From CADEED01 sp043747875 (lineage in GTDB: Bacteria > Pseudomonadota > Gammaproteobacteria > Steroidobacterales > Steroidobacteraceae), in the NCBI GenBank assembly GCA_043747875.1, contig JAYTOI010000078.1, positions 1 to 64,000 on the forward strand: a stretch of DNA of 64,000 nucleotides, written 5' to 3'. Numbering within the stretch: position 1 is the stretch's first letter; the number at the start of each line of letters is the position of its first letter. Positions 32,761 to 41,417 of this stretch are shown piece by piece. The translations under genes were made by a program, and so were the position numbers. Below the pieces are notes generated by a model. It saw only the letters and a program-made list of their open reading frames with translations, had not been told where the DNA came from and searched no databases.

Positions 32761-34017
32761 ATGCATTCACAGCACGCCATCGCGGTGATCGGCGCCGGCG
32801 TCATCGGCAGCGCCGTCGCGTATGCGCTGGCGCGCGAAGGCTGGCGCGTGCTGCTCGTGGATCGCGCCGATCCGGGAATCGCGGGCGCGAGCTTCGGCAA
32901 CGCGGGGCACATCGCGGCCGAGCTGCTCGAGCCGCTGCCGTCGCGCGCGCTGCTGCTCGGCTTCTGGCGCGAGCTCACCGCATTCGGCGGGCCGCTGGAG
33001 ATACCGCCGCGCCGTGTGGCCGCATTCCTGCCGTGGGCCGCGCGATTTTCCGTCGCCGCATTCCGGCGCACGCGACACACGCGCTTCCTTGCGCCGCTGG
33101 TGCGCGAGTCCGTGACGGCGCTCGATCGGTTGCTCGGCGACATGCGGCGCCGCGATCTGCTGAGACGCAACGGTCATTACGAAGTGTGGCTGGGCGCGAA
33201 GGCCGACGCAGGTGCCTCCGTACAAACAGACACGATGCGCCGTCTCGAAGTGCGCACCGAACCCGCGCCTTCCGAACTGCTGGCCGCGGTACGCCGGACC
33301 GCGGGCTCCGCGCACGCAGCCGGGCTGTGGTTCCCCGGCTGCGCGCACGTCGTCGATCCGCTGGAAGTGGTACGCGCGTTCGCCGCGGCGGCCGCAGGCT
33401 GCGGCGCAGCGATCGTGCGGCGCGAAGTGCGCGCACTGCGGCGCGTCGGTGACGCGTTCGCCATCGACACAGACGCGGAAACGCTCGCCGCCGACGCGGT
33501 GGTCGTGTGCGCCGGCGCGTGGTCGGCGCGGCTGCTCACACCCCTGCTTGCAAAGAAATGGGGTGCGAGCGTGCCGCTCGAGTCCGTGCGCGGGTACCAC
33601 GTCGAAATGCCGGGGCAGGCGCCGCTCATCGACGCTCCGGTGCTCTATGCCGACCGCAGCATCCTGGTCACTCCGATGACGGGACGGCTGCGCGCCTCGA
33701 GCTTCATGGAGTTCCGTCCGCCTGATGCGCCGGCGGACGTGTCCAAATACGCGCGCCTGCGGGCCGCTCTCGGAACGCTGGGCTACGCCGTCGACGCCGC
33801 GGCGCCCGCCTGGGTCGGGCCGCGCTCGGTGCTGCCGGACTATCTGCCCGCCATCGGGCGGCTGTCCGCCGCGCCCAACTTGTACTACGCGTTCGGGCAT
33901 CAGCACATCGGTCTCACGCTGGCGGCGATCACGGCGGAGTGCATGGCCGCGCTGGTCGCGGGCCGTACGCCGTCCGTGGATCTCGCGCCGTTCGCCATCG
34001 AGCGCTTCGGTAGTTAG
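32761..34017 (+). CDS. FAD-dependent D-hydroxyproline dehydrogenase (DAO family)
   Basis: A 418-residue D-amino-acid dehydrogenase-type flavoprotein. The N-terminus has the dinucleotide motif IAVIGAGVIGSAVAYALAR, then GASFGNAGHIA. The C-terminal part has RASSFMEFRP, VLPDYLPAIGRL and YAFGHQHIGLTLA, as in DadA-like enzymes. In the hydroxyproline pathway this enzyme oxidises cis-4-hydroxy-D-proline to pyrroline-4-hydroxy-2-carboxylate. The divergent partner (41-bp gap) is the epimerase. No strong Shine-Dalgarno is seen. General D-amino-acid oxidation is the alternative. Confidence 0.85.
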   Translation: MHSQHAIAVIGAGVIGSAVAYALAREGWRVLLVDRADPGIAGASFGNAGHIAAELLEPLPSRALLLGFWRELTAFGGPLEIPPRRVAAFLPWAARFSVAAFRRTRHTRFLAPLVRESVTALDRLLGDMRRRDLLRRNGHYEVWLGAKADAGASVQTDTMRRLEVRTEPAPSELLAAVRRTAGSAHAAGLWFPGCAHVVDPLEVVRAFAAAAAGCGAAIVRREVRALRRVGDAFAIDTDAETLAADAVVVCAGAWSARLLTPLLAKKWGASVPLESVRGYHVEMPGQAPLIDAPVLYADRSILVTPMTGRLRASSFMEFRPPDAPADVSKYARLRAALGTLGYAVDAAAPAWVGPRSVLPDYLPAIGRLSAAPNLYYAFGHQHIGLTLAAITAECMAALVAGRTPSVDLAPFAIERFGS

Positions 34018-34892
34018 GCCGGGGGCGCGCCGCCGGCCGGCTTCGACGCCGCGCGCAGCATCGTGACCGCGGCGTACACCACCACCACGACCACCAGCCA
34101 GCGCAGCCATATAGTCGGCAGCTCCTTCACGACGAAGGCGGCGATGAGCACGCCCGGAATGCCGCCGAGCCCGAGCGCGGCGCGCAAGTCGTAGCGTTGC
34201 GCGGTGATGAACCGCAGGCCGGCGACCGACATGAGAAATGCGCACGAGCCCATCATGATGGGAAATGCGGCCAGAGGATTCATGCCGAGCAGGCTGACGA
34301 GGATCAGACAAGGCGCGTACAAGCCCACGCCCAGCGTCATCAATGCGCCGAGCAGAAAATTCACGCCGATCCCGATCGCGAGCAACACGCCGCCGAGCTT
34401 CAGCGCATCGCCGCCGCCAGGGATGAGCGCCAGATTCTTGGCCACGAACAACGCGGCCGCTACCAGCAGCGCCACGCCCATGCCGACCTGGATCACGCGG
34501 CGCGGCAGACGCGCGACCGTGCCGGCGCCCAGCCAGGCGCCGAGCATCGAGGCCGCGATCATCGTGACGAGCGTCGTCGGATCGATGCCGACGGCGGCGA
34601 TGAAGATGAGCGCCTGAGTCACCGTGGGCAACGCATGGCCGGCATTCAAAGTGCCCGGGATGCGCTCGTCGTCCACCATGCGGAACAGCTTGAAAACCGA
34701 AGTCGTGGGGGCGAATGAGCCCACGCCGAGGGTGTCGAAGAAGTTGGTGACGAAGCCGAGCGCGGCCTGGGAAGCGGCCGGCGCGGCTTTCGCCGCACGC
34801 ACCCGCCGTCGTTCGAGCAGGTACCAACGCGCCACGTAGAAGAGACTCAGCGCAATCAATGCGCCGAGCAAAACTCTCACGGCATCGTTCAT
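34014..34892 (-). CDS. TauE/SafE-family membrane transporter
   Basis: A 292-residue membrane protein with about eight hydrophobic helices in two homologous halves, as in the TauE/SafE (sulfite exporter) family. Segments FVTNFFDTLGVGSFAPTTS and LKLGGVLLAIGIGVNFLLGALMTLG carry the duplicated glycine-rich motif. The substrate is an anion such as sulfite, sulfoacetate or taurine in known members; here it is unknown. The ATG at 34892 is chosen to start just before the first helix. It overlaps the end of the convergent dehydrogenase gene by 4 bp. A GntR gene starts divergently 263 bp away. Confidence 0.85.
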   Translation of the reverse strand: MNDAVRVLLGALIALSLFYVARWYLLERRRVRAAKAAPAASQAALGFVTNFFDTLGVGSFAPTTSVFKLFRMVDDERIPGTLNAGHALPTVTQALIFIAAVGIDPTTLVTMIAASMLGAWLGAGTVARLPRRVIQVGMGVALLVAAALFVAKNLALIPGGGDALKLGGVLLAIGIGVNFLLGALMTLGVGLYAPCLILVSLLGMNPLAAFPIMMGSCAFLMSVAGLRFITAQRYDLRAALGLGGIPGVLIAAFVVKELPTIWLRWLVVVVVVYAAVTMLRAASKPAGGAPPA

Positions 34893-35028
34893 CCGGATCT
34901 GCGCCGGCCGACTGCGATTCGCGCCTGGATAAGGATACGGGGCGGCCCCAGGTCGCCGCCCCGCATCCTTCGTGTGCCCCATAGACTGCAACGCACACGA
35001 TTCGGACCTCGTCCCCCGTCAGTGGCAA

Positions 35029-35057
35029 AGAATATATAGTATTTCATATTTTTCGAA
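35029..35057. promoter_or_regulatory. AT-rich promoter/operator region before the GntR gene
   Basis: The stretch around AATATATAGTATTTCATATT is by far the least GC-rich in this neighbourhood and lies about 100 bp before the GntR start and about 140 bp before the divergent TauE gene. It suits a promoter -10 region and a FCD-type GntR operator (these often contain AT-rich palindromes). A related ATATACGATATAT lies before the DapA-family gene at 52611-52623. Confidence 0.35.
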
Positions 35058-35155
35058 CCATGGATTCTGGGCTCGGAAGTCCCCCTACGCGCGGTAGCGG
35101 GGCGATGCTGCATAATTTCGCGGCGCGAACCTTTCCGCGCGGCATGGGAACGCAG

Positions 35156-35818
35156 ATGGCAAGGACGATCGGAGTGGAGCGAAGATCGCTCTCCGCGCAA
35201 GTGGCCGACACGCTGCGCGAGCTCATCATCTCGAACACGTACACGCAGGGGCATCAGTTGCGCCAGGAGGAAGTGGCGAAACGGCTCGGCGTCAGCCACA
35301 TCCCCGTGCGCGCGGCGTTCCAGCAACTCGAGTCCGAGGGCCTGGTCACGAATGTGCCGTACAAGGGCGCCGTGGTGACGAGGCTGTCATCGACCGAGAT
35401 CGAGGAATACTTCGACATCCGCGCGACCCTCGAGGTGGACCTGCTGCGCCGCTCGATCGTCAACATTACGCCCGAGGCCATCGTCCGGGCGCGCAAGATC
35501 GTCGAGCGCATGGACAGTTCACCGCCTGCGCGCTGGGGCGAACTCAACTGGAAGTTGCACGAGGAGCTGTACTCCGCGGCCAGTCGGCCCATCACACTCG
35601 ACTTCGTGCGCAAGATCCACGACAACCTCGACCGCTATGTGCGCATCCAGCTGTCGCTGACCGAGGCCAACCGCCACCGGGCGCACCAGGAGCACATCAA
35701 GTTGATCGAGCTCTGCGAGTCGCGCGACCAGGCCAAGGCTCTCAAGCTCCTGCAGGCGCACATCTACGGCGTGCGCGACGACCTGTTGAACCACCTCACG
35801 CAGCACCCCGCCGAATAG
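35156..35818 (+). CDS. GntR/FCD-family transcriptional regulator
   Basis: A 220-residue regulator. An N-terminal winged helix-turn-helix (HQLRQEEVAKRLGVSHIPVR and AFQQLESEGLVTNVPYKGA) precedes an all-helical FCD ligand domain with the metal-type residues D in FDIRATLEVDLL, H in WKLHEELY and H in HRAHQEHI. FCD regulators respond to carboxylic acids or amino-acid products. It sits close to the hydroxyproline genes, so it may control them. The ATG at 35156 follows GGGAACGCAG; an in-frame ATG at 35144 adds four residues. Confidence 0.88.
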   Translation: MARTIGVERRSLSAQVADTLRELIISNTYTQGHQLRQEEVAKRLGVSHIPVRAAFQQLESEGLVTNVPYKGAVVTRLSSTEIEEYFDIRATLEVDLLRRSIVNITPEAIVRARKIVERMDSSPPARWGELNWKLHEELYSAASRPITLDFVRKIHDNLDRYVRIQLSLTEANRHRAHQEHIKLIELCESRDQAKALKLLQAHIYGVRDDLLNHLTQHPAE

Positions 35819-35941
35819 TCACGCGCTGCGCGCGACCGCCCGACCCAGCCGGTTCTGAGCTAACTACTTGACCGTGCCGGTGACGGCGGGCTCCAGGTAT
35901 ACAGGCGCCGCACCTTTCACACCATGCATCCGGGAGAGAAC

Positions 35942-36739
35942 ATGAAGAACCTGTCTAACAAACTGCTATGGGCCGCATTGCTCGCAGGCGCGACTGCCGC
36001 GCACGCCGACGTCACCGTGACCTCGACCACCGCCGGCAAGGCATCCTTCATCAACCTCGGTGGCACCACCACGAATTTCATCAAAGGCAACCGGATGCGC
36101 GCCGACTCCGTGATGGGCGGACGCACGGATGCGCTCATCATCGACATCGACGGCAAGCGGTTCGTGAACATCGACGACAGGAAGAAGAGCGCGACGGTGA
36201 CGCCGCTGGCCTCCATAGCCGACGAACTCGGCAAAGTGGGCGTCGGCGGGATGCAGGCCTCACTCACGAAGACCAGCCGGGTCGAGAAGGTCGCAGGCTA
36301 CTCGTGCACGGTGCACGACATCAGTGTCTCCGTGCCGTTCAGTCCCACCGGCAAGATGGGCGAAGGCATGGACACGACCATGTTGTTGTCGGGCACGGTG
36401 TGCCTGTCCACCACTGCTCCGGGACTTGCCGACTACCAGAAGTTCTATCGCGCCTCGGCCGACTCGGGCTTCATCTTCGGCGATCCGCGCACGGCGAAAT
36501 CCCCGACCGGCGCCGCGCAGGCGAAGGCATACGCCGAGCTGACCCGCAAGATGGCGGCGGCCGGCATGGCGCTCGAGAGCCACGTGACGATCACGGCCAA
36601 AGGCGACAACCCGATTGCCGGCATGATGGCGAAGCTCGCGGCCAGCAACATCAGCACGACGGTCACTCAGATCGTGGTCGGCGATCTGCCGGCGGACAGG
36701 TTCGACGTGCCCGCGGGCTACAAGGTGAAGACCAAGTAG
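35942..36739 (+). CDS. Secreted DUF4412-like protein
   Basis: A 265-residue exported protein. The signal peptide (about 1-22) ends TAAHAD and is followed by a beta-rich domain. The order TVTSTTAGKASFINLGG, then GNRMRADSVM, DIDGKRFVNIDDRKKSATV and VAGYSCTVHDI is typical of DUF4412-type proteins of unknown role that measure as lipoprotein-carrier-like beta folds. Two cysteines (YSCTVH and GTVCLS) may pair. The ATG at 35942 follows GGGAG. It is flanked by the GntR gene (same strand, 123 bp) and the convergent VWA gene, so it seems monocistronic. Confidence 0.75.
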   Translation: MKNLSNKLLWAALLAGATAAHADVTVTSTTAGKASFINLGGTTTNFIKGNRMRADSVMGGRTDALIIDIDGKRFVNIDDRKKSATVTPLASIADELGKVGVGGMQASLTKTSRVEKVAGYSCTVHDISVSVPFSPTGKMGEGMDTTMLLSGTVCLSTTAPGLADYQKFYRASADSGFIFGDPRTAKSPTGAAQAKAYAELTRKMAAAGMALESHVTITAKGDNPIAGMMAKLAASNISTTVTQIVVGDLPADRFDVPAGYKVKTK

Positions 36740-36759
36740 TTAGGGAACCGGCGCGGGCT

Positions 36760-38997
36760 CTAACGATTGCGACCGGCGCGCTGCGCCTCGCGCACCAGCT
36801 GCACGAACTCCGCGCGATAGCCAAGCGGGTCCTCGCCGCGCGCCGCCTCGGCCTGCCGCACGACGTCGTCGTACGTGAGACTGCCGGTGTAACGCCCGCC
36901 GCGCAGCAGCTGCGCGAAGCCCGCCACCGCCGTCGAGAACTCCAGGTCGCGGCGCAGCGTATCGGTGAGCCGCAGCGGCGCGATCTCGATCGGCTGCTCG
37001 ATGACGCGTGAACGGAAGCCGCCGGGTAGTTTGTAGCGGATCTTGAGATAGCCGTATTCGTGCGCGCCGTGGCCCGGCCGCGCTGAGACAGGCGGCGCAT
37101 AGCGGCCCTCGTCGGGCGCTGTCTGTGCGCTCGCCGGCGTGATCTCGTAGATCGCGGTCGCGGTGTGACCCGAGCCGACATCGCCGGCGTTTACGTTGTC
37201 GTCGTTGAACCCGCCGCCTTTCAGCTCGCGCGCCTCGTAACCGACCAGGCGCCATTCGGCGACCGTCGCCGGATTGAATTCCACCTGGATGCGCACGTCC
37301 TTCGCGATCGTGAACAAAGTACCCGTGGCCTGCTCCACCAGCACCCTGCGCGCGTCCTGCACGTCTTCGACGTTCGCGGCGACGCCGTTGCCCTGCTGCG
37401 CGAGCGCCAGCGCGCGCTCGTCGCGATATTCTCCCATGCCGAAGCCGAGAATCGACAGGAAGATGCCCTGCTCGCGCTCACGCTCGACCAGCTTCCGCAG
37501 CGTCAGTGCGCCGCCGATGCCGGCGTTGAAATCATTGTCGGTGCACAGCAGGACGCGGTTGATTCCGTTGGGCAGGAAATTCTTCGCGGCAACGTCGTAG
37601 GCGAGCTTGATGCCCGACGTGCCGGGCGCCGCGGTGGCGATGGGCTGCAAATTCTCGAGCGCCTGCCAGATCTTCTGCCGCTCGCTCACGGGCGTCGGCT
37701 CCAGCACCACGCCGGTAGTCGAAGAGTAAACGACAATTGCCACGGTGTCGGTAGCCTTGAGGCTCGACAGCATCAGCCGCATCGACTCCTTCACGAGCGG
37801 CAGCCGCTCGACGTCGTCCATCGAATCGCTGATGTCGACGAGCATGACGACATTCGCGTCCGGCCGTCGTTGCGCCTCGAGCTGAAATCCTTTGATGCCG
37901 ATGTGCACCAGCTTCTTGCCACGGTCCCACGGTGAATCGCTGACGATGACCGTCGGCTTGAACGGCTGCTCGCGCGACTCCGGCAGGGGCCACGAGTAGT
38001 CGAAGTAGTTGATGAGCTCTTCGATGCGCACGGATTCCTTGGGCGGTAACACGCCGGAATTCAGCCGGGTGCGCACCGCTCGGTAGGAGGTCGTGTCGAC
38101 GTCGACCGAGAAGCTGGACACCCGGGCGTCCGCCGTGCGCCGCACCGGGTTCGTGTCGGTGAAATTGCTGAGCGATCGAGTGACGCTGACCGCCGGCCGG
38201 CGCCGCAACGATTCGGCGACATTCGTATCCGGCAGTTCGCCGAGATCCTCGGAGCGGATGGCGTCGACGACATCCGCCTCGCGCTTCGCCTCCTGGGCGC
38301 TGCCGCCCACGCCGAGGTTCGCAGACGCGCCCGATGCTTCGGGGGCGCTGGGCGCGTTCGCGCGGAAGCGCGCGACGACCGCGGGATCGCTGCTTTTCTC
38401 CACCTGTGCGTGCGCGACGTCACCACGCTGGTGCGCATCGGCCGCGGATTGCGGCGCCGTGGCCGATGCGGGCCCGCGGGGCTCGGCGTCGATGCCGAGC
38501 GGGGCGGCCATGCGTGCAAGCGGCATCGCGACGTCCTGCGCGGAGAGGCCGCCGTGGGGCGCTGCCGCCACGACGTCCTCCTGGACGGATCTCTCGTTGG
38601 CAATGTTCGGCGCCGACGCGGGCGCGGGTCTCGGTATCGCGCGGCTCTGCCGCGAATCCTCCAACGACGGGATCGCCTGCCGTCCCGTGACCATCGGCCA
38701 GATAGACATCAGGCCGAACACCGCGACGAACACGCTCGCGACGCCGCCTAACAAGGCGGCGCGCGGTCGCCAGCCGGGGCGTGTGGCGCCCGCCTCTCGG
38801 CCCATCAACCACGCCGCGAGCCGCTCGAAGAAACCCGCGCGCCGCGGCCCGATCGACTCGTTCGCGGCCGTCTGCACGCGTTCGAACTCGGCCAGCGCCG
38901 CATCCTTGGCGCGCGCGCGCGCGCGCGGATTGGGCGCGGGCGCCGCGATCCGCTGCAGCTTTTCCTCGAACTCCTGTCCTCTCGTTGGTTCTTTCAT
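36760..38997 (-). CDS. Membrane-anchored VWA protein (YfbK-like) with a TonB-plug-like segment
   Basis: A 745-residue protein with a cytoplasmic N-terminus (1-79), one membrane helix (about 80-102), a long Ala/Pro-rich linker, and a YfbK-type von Willebrand A domain. The MIDAS metal motif is D388-x-S390-x-S392 in LVDISDSMDD. A DUF3520-like C-terminal region follows (RIQVEFNPATVAEWRLVGYE). Residues 240-274 (DVVDAIRSEDLGELPDTNVA, then ESLRRRPAVSVTR) match the plug-entry motif of TonB-dependent receptors, which is unexpected. The ATG overlaps the ECF sigma-factor stop by 4 bp, so the N-terminus may act as an anti-sigma region. Confidence 0.88.
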   Translation of the reverse strand: MKEPTRGQEFEEKLQRIAAPAPNPRARARAKDAALAEFERVQTAANESIGPRRAGFFERLAAWLMGREAGATRPGWRPRAALLGGVASVFVAVFGLMSIWPMVTGRQAIPSLEDSRQSRAIPRPAPASAPNIANERSVQEDVVAAAPHGGLSAQDVAMPLARMAAPLGIDAEPRGPASATAPQSAADAHQRGDVAHAQVEKSSDPAVVARFRANAPSAPEASGASANLGVGGSAQEAKREADVVDAIRSEDLGELPDTNVAESLRRRPAVSVTRSLSNFTDTNPVRRTADARVSSFSVDVDTTSYRAVRTRLNSGVLPPKESVRIEELINYFDYSWPLPESREQPFKPTVIVSDSPWDRGKKLVHIGIKGFQLEAQRRPDANVVMLVDISDSMDDVERLPLVKESMRLMLSSLKATDTVAIVVYSSTTGVVLEPTPVSERQKIWQALENLQPIATAAPGTSGIKLAYDVAAKNFLPNGINRVLLCTDNDFNAGIGGALTLRKLVEREREQGIFLSILGFGMGEYRDERALALAQQGNGVAANVEDVQDARRVLVEQATGTLFTIAKDVRIQVEFNPATVAEWRLVGYEARELKGGGFNDDNVNAGDVGSGHTATAIYEITPASAQTAPDEGRYAPPVSARPGHGAHEYGYLKIRYKLPGGFRSRVIEQPIEIAPLRLTDTLRRDLEFSTAVAGFAQLLRGGRYTGSLTYDDVVRQAEAARGEDPLGYRAEFVQLVREAQRAGRNR

Positions 38998-39524
38998 AGG
39001 ACCCCGCTCTTCCGGCCCTCGTGTTTCGACATCTGTCTGCGAATCACGTGCAGGCGCCAGGAGACGGTCGACTCCGACACTCCGAGAATTTCGCCCGCTT
39101 CGGCGTGACTCAGCCCTTCCGCGTGCACCAGCAAAGCCGCTTCCTTCATGCCCTCGCCGAGCTCGTCGAGCTGCTCGAGCACCTGCAGTAGATAGATGCG
39201 ATCCTCGGCGCGCGACCCCCCGCCCTCGGGCTCGAGCTCCGAGAGCTCGTCGTGGTCATGGCGCTTTTGCGATCGCTGCCAGTCCTGTGCGCAGTTGATG
39301 ACCAGCTTGTACAGCCAGCTCGTGAACGCCGATTGATAGCGGAACTGTTTGATTCCGGTGGCGAGCTTCATGCAGGCGAGCTGCGCGATGTCCTCGGCGT
39401 TGGCCGCGTGGCCGCACCACTTCCACGCGAAGCGATAGATGGTGTCGTAGTACAGATCCAATAGCCGCGCGAAGGCGGCTGCATCCCCGCCCTGCGCGCG
39501 ACTGATCAGAGTCTGGTCATCCAT
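38994..39524 (-). CDS. ECF-family RNA polymerase sigma factor
   Basis: A 176-residue extracytoplasmic-function sigma factor. Region 2 is DLYYDTIYRFAWKWCGHAANAEDIAQLACMKL with the core-binding and -10 recognition helices. Region 4 is LVHAEGLSHAEAGEILGVSESTVSWRLHVIRRQM with the -35 recognition helix. No extra C-terminal domain is present. It is co-transcribed with the VWA membrane protein, which probably senses a signal or sequesters it. The target regulon cannot be read; autoregulation of this pair is common in ECF systems. Confidence 0.92.
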   Translation of the reverse strand: MDDQTLISRAQGGDAAAFARLLDLYYDTIYRFAWKWCGHAANAEDIAQLACMKLATGIKQFRYQSAFTSWLYKLVINCAQDWQRSQKRHDHDELSELEPEGGGSRAEDRIYLLQVLEQLDELGEGMKEAALLVHAEGLSHAEAGEILGVSESTVSWRLHVIRRQMSKHEGRKSGVL

Positions 39525-39581
39525 CCGTTTGAGCGCCTCTCCAGCGTTAGACGGGATGTTCTCGCGAATCCTTGGAAACGC

Positions 39582-40598
39582 CTAACTCGTTGAAAAACCG
39601 GGCAGGCTCGGAAGTTTGGACGGAGCGCCCGGTACCTCGCGCACCAGGCGCGGCACCAGGTAGCCGGACAGGCGCGCGGACAGTTCGGCGATGAGCGCCT
39701 GCGCCTGGCGCTCATCGACGTCGAAGTGCGCGGTGCCACGCACCCGATCCGGCAGGTGCAGGTAGTAAGGCAGAACGCCGGCGTCCATGAGCGCGCAGGA
39801 CAGCCGCGCCAACGTCGCGACGTCGTCGTTCACGCCATGCAGCAGCACGGACTGGTTGAGCAGCGTGACGCCGGCCGCGCGCAGCTTCGTGCAGGCGGCG
39901 CGCACGTCGTCGTCGATCTCGTTCGGATGGTTGGCGTGCAGCACGAAGATCAGCGGCCGGCGCACGCCACGCGCCCAATCGACCAGCGCGGCGTCGACGC
40001 GCGACGGCAGCACGATGGGCTGGCGCGTGTGTACGCGGATGCGGCGTATGTGCGGGATGGCACTCAACGCGTCCGTGATCTGCGCGAGCCGCGCATCGCT
40101 CAGCGACAGCGGATCGCCGCCGCTGAGGATCACCTCTTCGACGCTGGCATCCGCGGCAATCGCCGCGAGCGCGGCGTGGAAACGCGGCGCGGCTGCGGTA
40201 TCCGCGCCCGGCGCCTGCTCCGCGTATGGAAATTCGCGGCGGAAGCAATAGCGGCAGTGGATCGCGCAGGCCTGAGTCGTGACCAGCAAGGCGCGGCCGG
40301 CGTACTTCTGCAGCAAGTTGGGCGCGCGCAGCGCTGCGCGCTCGTGCAACGGGTCGGCCTCGTACCCCGCCGCGTCCCTGAGCTCCTCGGCGCGCGGCAA
40401 CACCTGGCGCAGCAGCGGATCGTTGGCGTCACCGTGACGCATGCGCGCCAGGTAGCTAGGCGTCACGCGCAGGGCGAACAGGCCGTCCGCAGCCCGCGCG
40501 CCCGCGAGCAGCGAGTTGGGCAGGCCGAGCGTCGCGAGCAGCGTCTCCGGCTTCGTGATGGCGCGCGAAAGCTCCCGTTGCCAGGTGGTCTGCGTCAT
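39582..40598 (-). CDS. epmB: EF-P beta-lysylation protein EpmB (lysine 2,3-aminomutase)
   Basis: A 338-residue radical-SAM/PLP enzyme that makes (R)-beta-lysine for modification of elongation factor P. The radical-SAM cluster motif is C111-x3-C115-x2-C118 in CAIHCRYCFRREF. The PLP lysine region and SGGDPLSLSD follow the family order, and RVHTRQPIVLPSR is conserved. The family is mostly found in gammaproteobacteria, which helps place the organism. Its partners epmA and efp are not in the window. It lies 58 bp from the sigma-factor gene on the same strand. Confidence 0.93.
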   Translation of the reverse strand: MTQTTWQRELSRAITKPETLLATLGLPNSLLAGARAADGLFALRVTPSYLARMRHGDANDPLLRQVLPRAEELRDAAGYEADPLHERAALRAPNLLQKYAGRALLVTTQACAIHCRYCFRREFPYAEQAPGADTAAAPRFHAALAAIAADASVEEVILSGGDPLSLSDARLAQITDALSAIPHIRRIRVHTRQPIVLPSRVDAALVDWARGVRRPLIFVLHANHPNEIDDDVRAACTKLRAAGVTLLNQSVLLHGVNDDVATLARLSCALMDAGVLPYYLHLPDRVRGTAHFDVDERQAQALIAELSARLSGYLVPRLVREVPGAPSKLPSLPGFSTS

Positions 40599-40607
40599 GC
40601 TGCGGAG

Positions 40608-41417
40608 CTACTCGAGCGGCTTGATCTGGATGTTGCGGAACCAGACTGGCTGGCTTTCCGCCTGCAGCGCGATGTGGCCAAACGCCAACTGCAGCGGCGC
40701 ACCGGCGGCGAGCAGGCTCTGGGCGCTCTCTTCCTTCGGATCGAGCTGCGGATGCTGGTAGCGCAGCACCTCGACGCCGTTGATTCGGTGGATCACTTCG
40801 TCGTTGCCGCGCACTTCCACCTCGACTTTCACCCATTCGTCGACTGGATAGAGCTTCGAGCTCGAATCGATGATGTGGTCCGTGAGGAGTTTGCCCTTCA
40901 TCTCGAGGTTGGTGCCGGGCGTGCACACGTTGCCGGTCTGACGGCCCGCGGTGGCGCCGGCCGCCAGGAACTGCACTTCCATGCTCGCCGGCCACGCCTG
41001 CTCGACCGTCATCGTGAGCGGCGACTGCGAGTGGATCATCACGCCGCTGTTGAGCTTGGCCCACGGCGGAGAATCCGCGACCGCCTGTCCCGCGATCTTG
41101 TACTCGAGCCGCAGGATGTAGCGCGAGTACGGCTGGTTCGAATACAGATGGCCGAACTGCCCGTCGAACTTGCCGTATTGGTCGTAGGCCACCTTGATGA
41201 CCCCGTCCTCGACGCGGAATGTGTTGGCATAGTTCTCGTTGAGCGCGTGCTTGGCGATCTTGATGGTCCAGCCGTCGAGATTTTTCCCGTTGAACAGCGC
41301 GTGCCACTCGCCCGGCTTCGGCGCGGTCTGCGTGAGTGCCGGATTCACCGGCTGCGCACACGCGTCGAAGGCCCCGCACGCGCATGCCGCGGCCACCATC
41401 CAGGCACCGAATTTCAT
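40608..41417 (-). CDS. Secreted DUF1080 (3-keto-disaccharide hydrolase-like) protein
   Basis: A 269-residue exported protein with a signal peptide (about 1-22, ending DACAQ). The DUF1080 concanavalin-like fold is shown by WHALFNGKNLDGWTIKI, LRLEYKIAGQAV, GVMIHSQSP and the C-terminal VWFRNIQIKPL. Family members bind or hydrolyse sugars, including 3-keto-disaccharides. The position between epmB and the cellulase locus does not settle its role. GGGGGAATTCTC precedes the ATG. A polysaccharide-related function fits the rest of the window. Confidence 0.82.
   Translation of the reverse strand: MKFGAWMVAAACACGAFDACAQPVNPALTQTAPKPGEWHALFNGKNLDGWTIKIAKHALNENYANTFRVEDGVIKVAYDQYGKFDGQFGHLYSNQPYSRYILRLEYKIAGQAVADSPPWAKLNSGVMIHSQSPLTMTVEQAWPASMEVQFLAAGATAGRQTGNVCTPGTNLEMKGKLLTDHIIDSSSKLYPVDEWVKVEVEVRGNDEVIHRINGVEVLRYQHPQLDPKEESAQSLLAAGAPLQLAFGHIALQAESQPVWFRNIQIKPLE

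Noticed and set aside
32767..35028. Open frame of 753 codons on the minus strand
   Set aside because: Antisense to the D-hydroxyproline dehydrogenase and out of frame with the TauE gene; Arg/His/Gly-rich composition.
36760..38997. VWA protein as a fused TonB-dependent receptor
   Set aside because: Only a 35-residue plug-like segment is present; there is no beta-barrel, signal peptide or TonB box.
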